Assembly (NCBI GenBank): GCA_003141435.1
Contig: PLLW01000077.1
Coordinates: forward strand, 13,810-50,999
Reading direction: 5' to 3'
From: Ignavibacteriales bacterium
GTDB taxonomy: Bacteria > Bacteroidota > Ignavibacteria > Ignavibacteriales > Ignavibacteriaceae
Length of the DNA stretch: 37,190 nt
A model generated the notes under the pieces. That model did no database searches. It saw nothing but the letters and a program-made list of their open reading frames with translations, and was not told where the DNA came from. Made by a program: the position numbers and the translations under genes. Below, piece after piece: positions 18,394 through 26,889 of the stretch. Position 1 is the first letter of the stretch. Every line of letters starts with the position of its first letter.

Positions 18394-19331
18394 TTCTTTT
18401 CCTCCTTATCAGCTTCCTGAATTAAAGAAATGAACATCTCCTCGAGGGTGTTTTTCTGCGGGATAATTTCTTTTATTAAGATACTTCTGTTTCTGAGAGA
18501 ATCGATGACCCCATTTAATTCATTTATACTATTTACTTTTAAATTATAATAATCATCCTTGTCTTTTTTCAGACCGTTAATGCTGATAAGTACCTCATCA
18601 GTTAACATTCTGTCGAATGAAAGGCGGTACTCTTCTTTTTTTTCAGTTATTTCCCGGACAGTTCCTTCCTTTAGAAGTTTTCCTTTATTCAGAATTCCGA
18701 CATTATCAGTTATCAGCTCAACTTCAGAAAGAATATGGCTATTAAGGAAAATAGTTTTCTTTCTGTTTTTTAATTCTACAAGAACATCCCTTATTTCTTT
18801 TCTGCCAATCGGGTCAACGCCATCGGTAGGTTCATCGAGGAAAATGAGATCGGGATCATTGATTATAGCCTGCGCGAGACCGAGTCTCTGCATCATTCCC
18901 TTGGAATAAGTTTTAATTTTAGATTTCTTCCATTTTGAAAGGTTCATCAGCTCAAGAAGTTCATCAATCTTTTTATCAAGACTGCTGCCATCGAGACCGC
19001 TCAACTGTCCAAAAAATTTGAGGGTTTCGCCACCTGTGAGATAGGGGGGATATTTATGATTCTCGGGTAAATAGCCCACTTTTCTTTTGACCTTAATATT
19101 GGAAATATCCTCGTTAAGGATTTTAGCAGATCCAGAATCAGGGAAAGTAATACTAAGAAGAAGTTTAATGAGGGTGGTTTTTCCTGCACCGTTTGGACCT
19201 AAGAGTCCGAATATCGTTCCTGCGGGTACAGATAAAGAGAAATCAGTTAAAGCAAAAACCTTCTTTTTCCCAAATGAAGATGAGTAAACCTTATTAAGAC
19301 CAAGAACTTCAACGGCATTTGGAGAATCCAT
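18390..19331 (-). CDS. ABC transporter ATP-binding protein, partner of the ABC-2 permease
   Basis: Walker A is GPNGAGKTT (45-53). The signature is YSKGMMQRLGLAQA and Walker B LIFLDEPTDGVDP, with the downstream NSHILSEVELITD His switch. The C-terminal 85 residues are the helper domain common in NosF/CcmA-type subunits (313 residues total). It hydrolyses ATP in the cytoplasm to drive the permease encoded 4 bp further on. The ATG at 19331 is the first in frame after an AT-rich leader. Nothing in the sequence names the substrate. Confidence 0.92.
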   Translation of the reverse strand: MDSPNAVEVLGLNKVYSSSFGKKKVFALTDFSLSVPAGTIFGLLGPNGAGKTTLIKLLLSITFPDSGSAKILNEDISNIKVKRKVGYLPENHKYPPYLTGGETLKFFGQLSGLDGSSLDKKIDELLELMNLSKWKKSKIKTYSKGMMQRLGLAQAIINDPDLIFLDEPTDGVDPIGRKEIRDVLVELKNRKKTIFLNSHILSEVELITDNVGILNKGKLLKEGTVREITEKKEEYRLSFDRMLTDEVLISINGLKKDKDDYYNLKVNSINELNGVIDSLRNRSILIKEIIPQKNTLEEMFISLIQEADKEEKK

Positions 19332-19462
19332 GCGAACCTAAAAAATTTATATTAAGTAAATTTACCACTAATTCTCTTTTTATAAAAATAATGGGATAAT
19401 ACTTTTGCAATGTGGAAGTTGGAGCAGACAGGATTTTCTGCATTGTGGGGAATATGAAGGGA

Positions 19463-20053
19463 TTATCCTATGTTTTTCCTGGATTCAAGGGTAACCGCAA
19501 CCAATTTTCTATGATTTTCCGAATCATCGATAAGGATATTGAGGTGTTTTAACCTGGTTTCCTCTTTTTTTGCACTCATAACCCAAAAGCTTGCGATTTT
19601 TTGGTACGAGGGAGACTGAGATATGAAAAAGCTCCAAGCATTTTCATGCTCTTTGAATATTTTTATATATGATTGATCAAGTGTTTGGATTTTTCGTTCA
19701 TTAGAATATTGTTTTATTTTTTTCTTATCACGCTGGTTAAACACTTTTATACCGGAGGGATGCATAAGTCCCAGCTTTAACAATTCCCCGGCACGTTTAA
19801 TATTGGTGCTGCTCCAATTGTTATTAGATTTCCGGGGAGTGAACCGGTGAGTATAGCTAAGTTCGTCGACTTTCTTTTTAATACCATCTATCCAGCCGAA
19901 ACAAAGAGCCTGGTCGACAGCTTCCTGATAAGTAATACTTTTGATGTCAGAATCTTTTTTATAGAATCCAACCCAGAGTTCTGCTGCTACAGCGTGATTT
20001 TTTTCAAGCCATTTTCTGAATTCAGATGAGGATTTGAAATATTTAAGATTCAA
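19463..20053 (-). CDS. YdeI/OmpD-associated family protein
   Basis: The 196-residue protein has the family layout: ELWVGFYKKDS..SITYQEAVDQALCFGWIDGIKKKVDELSYTHRFTPRKSNNNWSSTNIKRAGELLKLGLMHPSG. A late AWSFFISQSPSYQKIASFWVMSAKKEETRLKHLNIL block follows. Proteins of this family are small and cytoplasmic; proposed roles include peptide or stress protection, and none is secure. The only start is TTG at 20053, because an in-frame TAA lies one codon further upstream and the next Met is far inside. It is a single gene in its own region. Short inverted bases nearby do not make a convincing terminator. Confidence 0.85.
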   Translation of the reverse strand: MNLKYFKSSSEFRKWLEKNHAVAAELWVGFYKKDSDIKSITYQEAVDQALCFGWIDGIKKKVDELSYTHRFTPRKSNNNWSSTNIKRAGELLKLGLMHPSGIKVFNQRDKKKIKQYSNERKIQTLDQSYIKIFKEHENAWSFFISQSPSYQKIASFWVMSAKKEETRLKHLNILIDDSENHRKLVAVTLESRKNIG

Positions 20054-20269
20054 TAGTTATATTCTTATAAAATATGCTTTTAAAATAAACAAAGGAATTG
20101 AATAAGTCTATCAACATCCATTGACTTCAAATCTGACATAGAGATAAACATAAAATTGAGATATAAAATGAGGATTAAATTACTTTGCCTTTAAGCATAT
20201 TAAATAATAGATTTATTGAGTTCGATGTTATTAATTTTAGTACAACTCTGAAAAATAAATGGAGACAAA

Positions 20270-20740
20270 ATGGACGAAAAAGAGTATAAGAAAGCTTGTG
20301 AGGAATTAAAGAAGTTACGCAAGCCTATCCGTAATGTAAATATTAAACACAGGGAAAGTTTAAGTAAACTGGAAAGAATTGCTGTTAAAGTTACAGAGGG
20401 AGTGGGGTCAATGGGGTTTTTCCTGATAATATTTGTATGGACTTTACTTTGGCTTGGCTGGAATACAATGGCACCGAAAGAATATGGCTTTGATCCATAT
20501 CCCGCTTTTGTATTATGGCTGTTTATTTCAAACATGATCCAGATATTTTTGATGCCTTTGATAATGATCGGACAGAATCTTCAGGGACGTCATGCCGAAG
20601 CAAGAGCGGAATCTGATTTTGAAGTGAATGTAAGGGCGGAAAAGGAGATTGAGGTTATATTAATGCATCTTGAACAGCAGAATGATCTAATCTTGAAAAT
20701 TCTTGACAAGATTGATAAGGATACGAATTCCCAAAATTGA
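20270..20740 (+). CDS. DUF1003 membrane protein
   Basis: The 156-residue protein has a charged N-terminal half, then two membrane segments (about 47-65 GSMGFFLIIFVWTLLWLGW and 77-100 YPAFVLWLFISNMIQIFLMPLI) separated by a short loop. A long coiled-coil-like tail follows (GRHAEARAESDFEVNVRAEKEIEVILMHLEQQN). This is the DUF1003 pattern, whose function is unknown. The ATG at 20270 follows GGAG. It is the first plus-strand gene of its stretch and sits alone. The downstream gap contains an 11-bp tandem repeat. Confidence 0.87.
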   Translation: MDEKEYKKACEELKKLRKPIRNVNIKHRESLSKLERIAVKVTEGVGSMGFFLIIFVWTLLWLGWNTMAPKEYGFDPYPAFVLWLFISNMIQIFLMPLIMIGQNLQGRHAEARAESDFEVNVRAEKEIEVILMHLEQQNDLILKILDKIDKDTNSQN

Positions 20741-20769
20741 GAAAATGCGTTTTATCACAGGATAGGGCA

Positions 20770-20802
20770 CTGAGTCGCTACTGAGCCGTATCTGAGTCGC
20801 TC
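20770..20802. repeat. Three tandem copies of an 11-bp unit downstream of the DUF1003 gene
   Basis: Units at 20770, 20781 and 20792 read CTGAGTCGCTA, CTGAGCCGTAT and CTGAGTCGCTC. They lie in the gap between the convergent DUF1003 and BMC-T genes and are not in an open frame I can support. The period is exactly 11 bp. Repeat slippage or a protein-binding array are possible. Confidence 0.55.
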
Positions 20803-20948
20803 ATCTCGGCTTCATCTCTCGTTCAGCTTACACATCCATTTTGGACAAAAACCGCATAATTTGCACAATAATGACTCATGAGAAGTGTATAATTATTCAA
20901 CACCTGAGTTTATTATTGTTCGCTGAGGTTAAAGAAAACTTCCGAGGT

Positions 20949-21503
20949 TTATATCATTTCCGAAAGGAGTTCCTGGCGGGGGTTGGCGATGATAACTTTA
21001 TTTACAAGGAGACCTTTATCGCTAACGACTTTTGCACCTGCTTCCACTGCGGCGGTAACAGCGGCGACTTCGCCTGTACATGTGAAGAATGCTTTTCCAC
21101 CGAGTGCCATAGCAAGGCGGACTTCAATGAGTTTTATATTAGCTGATTTGACAGCAGCATCAGCACCTTCGATAAGGGATGCAACGGAATAGGCTTCAAC
21201 TATTCCGAGGGACTCGAGCATATCGACATTAGTCTGTCCGGATATTGCGGGGAAAATTGATTTATGCACATTAGGAATTACAAAGAAATCGATTACGCCA
21301 AAACCAATTGTATCGACAGCAGCATTTATGGCTGAATTCACAGCGGCAACATCACCACCAATAAGGGTCATGTATTTACCGGAGCAGATTGTACGGGATA
21401 AAATCAGTTCCACATTTGATGTCTTAAGCATAATATCCGCAGCCTGCATACCAGATGCAATGCTTCCCATTTCAATTAGTCCGATTGAATTCATTTCCAT
21501 CAT
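20949..21503 (-). CDS. PduT-like bacterial microcompartment trimeric shell protein (tandem BMC domains)
   Basis: The 184-residue protein contains two fused BMC folds, about 5-90 and 95-180. The first opens IGLIEMGSIASGMQAADIMLK and the second LGIVEAYSVASLIEGADAAVKSANI, the classic BMC strand-helix pattern. C40 in SRTICSGKYMTLIGG corresponds to the PduT cysteine (C38) that binds a [4Fe-4S] cluster at the trimer pore. The first ATG at 21503 follows AGGAATTATA, but M2 or M4 would also fit. It starts 8 bp after the stop of a PduS-like gene, so the pair form an operon. The protein should sit in a shell and pass electrons across it. The main shell genes must be elsewhere. Confidence 0.85.
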   Translation of the reverse strand: MMEMNSIGLIEMGSIASGMQAADIMLKTSNVELILSRTICSGKYMTLIGGDVAAVNSAINAAVDTIGFGVIDFFVIPNVHKSIFPAISGQTNVDMLESLGIVEAYSVASLIEGADAAVKSANIKLIEVRLAMALGGKAFFTCTGEVAAVTAAVEAGAKVVSDKGLLVNKVIIANPRQELLSEMI

Positions 21504-21511
21504 TATAATTC

Positions 21512-22825
21512 CTATTTATTTATCCTTATATAATCTTCGGTAACCTGAGAAACTGTTCCTGAAATTGAGGCATGGATATGCGCGCCGAGTTTATTTTCAG
21601 GGACTAACGCTATTAAATCTCCCTCTTCCACTCTGTCACCAATTTTAACTTTGGGGAGTGTCCGTTCGCCGATATGCTGTTTCAGGAATATCTTAACGCT
21701 TGAGGGGACGGGAAGCTCTTTATTGTATGGAGTGTGAACGTCATAGTCCTGAACGTTTAATCTCTTGACCAGCATTTTGATAGGGACTCTTCTCCCCTCT
21801 TTGATGGGATGCACTTTGACAGGTTTGGACTGAATATATTTTATACCTTCGGTTCTCATTTCCTTTTTAGCTTTATCGCATGCTTCCTTGGGGTAGAGAT
21901 CTTCGGGACACGAATAGAGGGTACAGAGTCCGCATGCGCAGCATAGTTCAGCCATCTGGTTCCAAATTGCCGATCCTGTTTTAGAAAAGCCAAGCGACCT
22001 CATGACTTTGTGGGGCTGCACATCATAGCCGAGCAAATAGCGGGGGCAGAATTCAGTGCAGTAGCTGCATTGATCGCATGCAGATTTACCTATCCTGTAC
22101 CAATTCTGCGGGGGTTGGTTTTTTCTTTTAATAGAGTAATGATCTTTAGGCAGTAAAATCAATCCCGCGGTGGTTTTAGTGACTACTTCGTCCAGGTCGA
22201 ATGTTAGTCTTCCCATCATTAAGCCGCCGATGAAGATACCAAAATCTTTTATGGTGGCACCGCCAGCATGTTCGATGACTTCCCTAAAGGATGTACCTAT
22301 GTGGACGAAGAAAGAGGATGGTTTTTTAACTGCACCGGTTACTGTCAGGAATTTCTTTGTAACAGGGATGCCCTTTTCAGCATTAGCTATATTGAAGAAT
22401 GTCTCTACATTATTTACAACGCAGCCCACATCAAGAGGGATACCGGCGGGCGGGATGAGGCGTCCTGTAGCGGAGTAGACCAACTCATATTCATCGCCCG
22501 AAGGATAGAAATCACCAAGTTCCGTAATCTTAATTTTTTTATTTCCTATCTGAGCTTTAATTGCATCAATAGCGGCAGCATTCTTGGATTTGATTCCGAA
22601 GTAACCAAGTTTAGCATTAGTGGATTCGATCATTTTTTCCATTCCCCTGACAATAAGACCGGGGAAATTTACCATCAGCTCAAAATCTTTGTGGATAAGG
22701 GGCTCGCATTCAGCACCATTGGCAAGGACAAACTCAGGGCGTGAGCCAGCTTTTATATGAGAAGGGAAACCTGCTCCCCCGGCACCAACGACACCGGCAT
22801 CAAATATTTTATCTTTTATAGACAT
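21512..22825 (-). CDS. PduS-like electron-transfer flavoprotein (RnfC/SLBB, two Fe-S clusters)
   Basis: In Pdu microcompartments PduS passes electrons, probably to cobalamin, using FMN and two [4Fe-4S] clusters. Here the N-terminal flavin/NADH region has VVGAGGAGFPSHIK and ANGAECEPLI. A central SLBB strand region (TVTGAVKKPSSFFVHIGTSFREVI) follows. The cluster motifs are C250-x2-C253-x2-C256-x3-C260 and C295-x2-C298-x2-C301-x4-C306. The C-terminus (GDRVEEGDLIALVPENKLGAHIHASISGTVSQV) is a biotinyl-like barrel. The 437 residues match PduS length. Its gene lies 8 bp before a PduT-like shell gene. A generic RnfC-like protein is less likely given that partner. Confidence 0.87.
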   Translation of the reverse strand: MSIKDKIFDAGVVGAGGAGFPSHIKAGSRPEFVLANGAECEPLIHKDFELMVNFPGLIVRGMEKMIESTNAKLGYFGIKSKNAAAIDAIKAQIGNKKIKITELGDFYPSGDEYELVYSATGRLIPPAGIPLDVGCVVNNVETFFNIANAEKGIPVTKKFLTVTGAVKKPSSFFVHIGTSFREVIEHAGGATIKDFGIFIGGLMMGRLTFDLDEVVTKTTAGLILLPKDHYSIKRKNQPPQNWYRIGKSACDQCSYCTEFCPRYLLGYDVQPHKVMRSLGFSKTGSAIWNQMAELCCACGLCTLYSCPEDLYPKEACDKAKKEMRTEGIKYIQSKPVKVHPIKEGRRVPIKMLVKRLNVQDYDVHTPYNKELPVPSSVKIFLKQHIGERTLPKVKIGDRVEEGDLIALVPENKLGAHIHASISGTVSQVTEDYIRINK

Positions 22826-23011
22826 CCTGAAATCAAATAATTAGAGTACTAAGTTATAAAAAAATATCCCTCTGTGCGAATTAATAATAGTACCAAAAGA
22901 AGGCTAATGATACATATATTAATAGCCAGGATAAAATAATTTGTTTTTATTACAAGAAGGAATTTATTTTATTGTTCTGAAAAATACAATTAAGAATGTT
23001 AATTAGATATA

Positions 23012-25645
23012 ATGAATCCCGTAGAAGCACTGAAATATTATTTCCATTATGATACCTTCCGTCATGGGCAAGAGGAGATTATTGAGAATATAATAAGGGG
23101 CGAGAATGTTCTTGCTGTTCTGCCTACAGGGGCGGGGAAATCCATCTGCTACCAGATACCGGCTTTAATTTCTTCTAATTTCTCAATTGTAATAAGTCCT
23201 TTAATTGCATTGATGAAAGACCAGGTTGATTCGATGAATACAGATCAGCTAAATGCATCTTTTATAAACAGCACAATGGATTTTAGGGAAATTGAACAGG
23301 TGCTGCAGAATATTGCGTATGGCAGGATTAAAATTCTATATGTGGCTCCGGAACGACTGGAGAACATTGCATTTGCAGAGAGGATAAAGAAGCTGAATCC
23401 TGAATTCCTATTTGTCGATGAAGCCCACTGCATAAGCGAATGGGGACATAACTTCAGACCAAGCTATTCCAAGATAAAGGAGTTTATAAATTTTGTAGGG
23501 ATCACAAAGGTATCTGCATTCACGGCGACGGCGACACCTGAGGTTGTAAAAGACATTGTATTGCAGCTCGGTTTTACTGATCCCAGGATTTTTGTTAGAG
23601 GATTTGAAAGGGAGAATCTGTTCATCAATGCGATAGTTACGAAGAAGAAGAATGAGAAGTGCATAGAGTTGATTTCAAGGTATAAGACTCCGGCTATTAT
23701 TTATTGCGCCTCAAGAAAGAAAGCCGAGGAAGCTGCAGATTATATAAACTTTCACAAGATAAAATGCAGTTATTATCATGCAGGGCTGCAGTCTGAAATA
23801 AGGAAGAAGATACAGGAGGATTTCCTGAATGATGAGATTCAGGTAATCTGTGCTACTAATGCTTTCGGAATGGGGATAAACAAAAAGGATATACGGTTAA
23901 TTATCCATTATAATACGCCGGGTTCAATAGAGAACTATTACCAGGAAATCGGACGCGCGGGAAGGGACGGTAAGGACGCCTACGCTTTTATATTGCACGA
24001 TGATTCAGATATTAATATTCAGAATTATTTTCTTTCTGTTTCCCATCCCAATAAAGAACTTATACATAATGTTTATAATGCAATATGCGATCACAATAAA
24101 ATTGCGGTGGGGAGTTTTACCCCTAATGACCTACCAATAAATCATGATTATATAACTGCTTACGCAAAAATGCAGGTAACGAAGGGGCTGCTGCATTCTG
24201 CTCTAAGGCATCTTGAACAAGGGGGTTATCTTAAGTTTCTTTCTGAATTTGAGAAGAGAACAGCTATACAGTTTCTGCTGGAAAAGAACAGGCTTAAAGA
24301 TTTTATAAAGAATTCGACAAACGATAATCTTAAGAATATTCTTCTTTATGTGCTTAGAGATTTTGGGAGCGGGGCATATGAGAAGAAAACAAATATCTCC
24401 ATCCCCAAAGCAGCAGAGGATATTAAACTTACAGAGGAAGAGGTGATTGAAGCCCTGACTGTAGCTGATAATCTTGGGATAATAACTTTCTTCAATTCTT
24501 TAGCGAAGGATAACGTAAGGTTAATTTCCCTCAGGGTGAAATCGGAGCAGCTTAAGCTGGATTATAGAAAGATAAATGAGACTTATCTTCTGCTTCAGAA
24601 GAAGATAGACGATATGGTTGATTTTGTTTATACTGATGAATGCAGATTTAAGTTCATACTTGATTATTTTGGGGAAGACACTAAAGATTACAGTTGCGGT
24701 AAATGCGACAAATGTTTAAGTGAAGATGGAATATCAATTGGTTCTTCGGAATATATAAAGGAGATAATCCTACGCGGTTTGAATGAATTAGGCGATAGTA
24801 CGGAAACGAATCTTATAAAAGTGCTGAGGGGTTCGAATACAATAGGAATGATTAAGAAGATTCCTTTATACGGTACATTAGCAAATTATGAGAAAAAGGA
24901 TTTACAGGTAATCCTGAGGGAACTTATCAATTCAAATTTTATCAGTAAAGATCCAATATCAGGAAAGGAACTTCTTTTAACAAAGAAAGGGTTCAAGTTC
25001 CTTGAAGAGGCAGGGCTTTCGGATATTAATGATGTTGAGGAGCCAATCTCTTATGAAAATAATCTTGAGCTGTTCAATTTGTTAAGAGAAGCAAGAGGAA
25101 GGATATCCAAAAAGTTTTTACAGAGCGGTTATTTAATATGTCCGGATGAGATACTAAGGACAATTGCTTCAGAAAGACCAGAGACAAGAGAAGAGATATT
25201 AAGAATTAAAGGGTTTACACAACGGATGTTTAACAAAACAGGTAAGGATTTTCTTGAGATAATAAATATATACAGAAAGGAAAAAGTAGTTGTAGAGAAT
25301 GCACCTAAAAGAAATATTCCTCCCAGTATAAAAGAAACTTATAATTTATTAATAAAAGGTTATTCCCTTCCGGCGATCGCGTCATTAAGAAAGATGTCGG
25401 ATGCAGTAATTTCAATGCAGATAGAAACCATAGTTGAGTATGAGCCTTCAGTGGATATTACCAAACTATTTGAGGGAACATTGCTGGCGACAATAATGAA
25501 TGAAATCAAGAAGGGATATTCTGATATGAAAGATTTAAGAGAACGCCTCCCCAGGGAAGCAGGTTATCCATATATAAGGATAGCTTTGGCGAAATATAAA
25601 TTTACTTCCCCTTCTTACTCCTTAAGCCTTCAAGATGAGAAATAG
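23012..25645 (+). CDS. recQ: RecQ-type ATP-dependent DNA helicase with long C-terminal extension
   Basis: The helicase unwinds DNA 3' to 5' in recombination and replication repair. Motif I is PTGAGKS (38-44), and motif II DEAHCISEWGHNFRPSY (136-152). Motifs V/VI read ATNAFGMGINKKDIRLIIHYNTPGSIENYYQEIGRAGRDG. The zinc site appears as CRFKFILDYF...CGKCDKC near 550-575. An RQC region and an HRDC-like domain (LFNLLREARGRISKKF...RIKGFTQRM) follow, then an unusual helical domain (SIKETYNLLIKGYSLPAIASLRKMSD). At 877 residues it is longer than E. coli RecQ (about 610). Its 3' end overlaps the convergent lipoprotein gene by 44 bp. Confidence 0.92.
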   Translation: MNPVEALKYYFHYDTFRHGQEEIIENIIRGENVLAVLPTGAGKSICYQIPALISSNFSIVISPLIALMKDQVDSMNTDQLNASFINSTMDFREIEQVLQNIAYGRIKILYVAPERLENIAFAERIKKLNPEFLFVDEAHCISEWGHNFRPSYSKIKEFINFVGITKVSAFTATATPEVVKDIVLQLGFTDPRIFVRGFERENLFINAIVTKKKNEKCIELISRYKTPAIIYCASRKKAEEAADYINFHKIKCSYYHAGLQSEIRKKIQEDFLNDEIQVICATNAFGMGINKKDIRLIIHYNTPGSIENYYQEIGRAGRDGKDAYAFILHDDSDINIQNYFLSVSHPNKELIHNVYNAICDHNKIAVGSFTPNDLPINHDYITAYAKMQVTKGLLHSALRHLEQGGYLKFLSEFEKRTAIQFLLEKNRLKDFIKNSTNDNLKNILLYVLRDFGSGAYEKKTNISIPKAAEDIKLTEEEVIEALTVADNLGIITFFNSLAKDNVRLISLRVKSEQLKLDYRKINETYLLLQKKIDDMVDFVYTDECRFKFILDYFGEDTKDYSCGKCDKCLSEDGISIGSSEYIKEIILRGLNELGDSTETNLIKVLRGSNTIGMIKKIPLYGTLANYEKKDLQVILRELINSNFISKDPISGKELLLTKKGFKFLEEAGLSDINDVEEPISYENNLELFNLLREARGRISKKFLQSGYLICPDEILRTIASERPETREEILRIKGFTQRMFNKTGKDFLEIINIYRKEKVVVENAPKRNIPPSIKETYNLLIKGYSLPAIASLRKMSDAVISMQIETIVEYEPSVDITKLFEGTLLATIMNEIKKGYSDMKDLRERLPREAGYPYIRIALAKYKFTSPSYSLSLQDEK

Positions 25646-25904
25646 TCTTATTAAAAAAAGCTTCCCACTTACGCGGATCACTATTATAATAGTTTAAGGT
25701 CTCGGTATATTCCTTTTCTGATACGTTATATCTTTGGAATACTGAATTCTTTATCTGATCAAGAGTATTATTATTTTTAAGAGTATCCTGTGCAATTACA
25801 AGGTCGGAATAAATCAGAATAAATTTATCTTCATTTATCCTGCGGGAACAGCCAGTGAAAGAGAATAAAAGCAATAACAGTAATAATGTATATTTGAAGG
25901 GCAT
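25602..25904 (-). CDS. DUF4296 lipoprotein
   Basis: The 100-residue product has a hydrophobic leader (MPFKYTLLLLLLLFSF) ending in the lipobox FTGC with C19. The mature part resembles DUF4296: FILIYSDLVIAQDTLK, then KNSVFQRYNVSEKEYTETLNYYNSDPRKWEAFFNKTISHLEGL. Its function is unknown; the family is widespread in Bacteroidota. The ATG overlaps the rhomboid stop as TGATG, implying translational coupling; a GTG one codon upstream is possible. The 3' end lies inside recQ's last codons on the other strand. Confidence 0.84.
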   Translation of the reverse strand: MPFKYTLLLLLLLFSFTGCSRRINEDKFILIYSDLVIAQDTLKNNNTLDQIKNSVFQRYNVSEKEYTETLNYYNSDPRKWEAFFNKTISHLEGLRSKKGK

Positions 25905-26815
25905 CACTTCATCTTTTTACTTACTTCAAAGAGCACTCTCTTTTCCTGATCAGTTAAATTCTGGTAACCGGACTTGCTGATTTTATCGAGGATTTCATCG
26001 ATTTCTGCTTGTGAAATATCCCTCTGACCATTTTCATGCTCATAAAATTTTGCTTCCTCAATATCGGGTTTCTTTTTGAAGGGATTAGCCATCCTGCCGA
26101 ACGGATTTGCAGGAGGGTTTTGCTGAAAGCTATTTCTTCTAAACATACTCTTCAGTTCAATATTTGATTTGGAATCAAGAAGGATAAAAATAAAGCCGGC
26201 CAAAGCACCACCTAGATGAGCAAGGTGAGCAACATTTCCGCCTGAGTTAACCATAAAGAATTCAAGAATCACAAAAAACCCTATTAGATATTTAGCCTTT
26301 ACCGGAATAAAGAAATACAGGAAGATATATCTATTTGGGAAGAATAAGCCGAAAGCAACAAGTACACCAAAAATAGCTCCTGAAGCACCAAGTGTGAAGG
26401 CAGCCTCACCAAGTAGCGGTGAGAGGATAAGATGAAATAGTCCTGCAACTATTCCGCATAGCAAATAAAAATATAGGAATTTTCTTGAACCCCACAAATT
26501 TTCAATCTCCACACCGAACATCCATAATCCAAACATATTAAACAGAATATGGGAAAAATTAGCGTGCAAGAACTGATAAGTAATTAACTGCCAAACCTGA
26601 AAATTAAACGGCTGACCAGCCGGGTCTACACCGGCAAGCGGATTAAGGGCAAACCATCTGTATATAATATACCATCCGGGTACACCGTCAAATTTAAGTT
26701 GTTCTGTAAGGACTGTAAGAAAGAACACAACGACGTTAATAATAAGTAAATTCTTAATAACCGGGGGAAAGAAGCTGAATCCACCAAATCCACTCGGCTT
26801 GTAATAATTATCCAC
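25904..26815 (-). CDS. Rhomboid intramembrane serine protease
   Basis: The protein cleaves membrane proteins within the bilayer. The catalytic serine is S145 in LGASGAIFG, with H200 in AHLAHLGGALAGF. The oxyanion-stabilising H89/N93 are in HILFNMFGLWMFG. Six to seven membrane segments fit the bacterial rhomboid core. The C-terminal tail (about 250-303, SQAEIDEILDKISKSGYQNLTDQEKRVLFEVSKKM) is the small acidic helical domain often added in Bacteroidota rhomboids. The start is GTG at 26815, with AAAGGA ahead. It is translationally coupled to the DUF4296 lipoprotein downstream, a frequent pairing worth noting. Confidence 0.9.
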   Translation of the reverse strand: MDNYYKPSGFGGFSFFPPVIKNLLIINVVVFFLTVLTEQLKFDGVPGWYIIYRWFALNPLAGVDPAGQPFNFQVWQLITYQFLHANFSHILFNMFGLWMFGVEIENLWGSRKFLYFYLLCGIVAGLFHLILSPLLGEAAFTLGASGAIFGVLVAFGLFFPNRYIFLYFFIPVKAKYLIGFFVILEFFMVNSGGNVAHLAHLGGALAGFIFILLDSKSNIELKSMFRRNSFQQNPPANPFGRMANPFKKKPDIEEAKFYEHENGQRDISQAEIDEILDKISKSGYQNLTDQEKRVLFEVSKKMK

Positions 26816-26889
26816 AAACTTTTCCTTTTAAAATCTCATCATTTAATAATAATGCAAAGAAAATACAATAGCTGAGGTAAAGATCAAGA

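Noticed and set aside
22826-23011. Possible remnant of the 549-711 element (GTACCAAAAGAAGGCTAA-like bases) in the pduS-recQ gap
   Set aside because: Only about 12 bases match and no inverted arm is present, so chance is likely.
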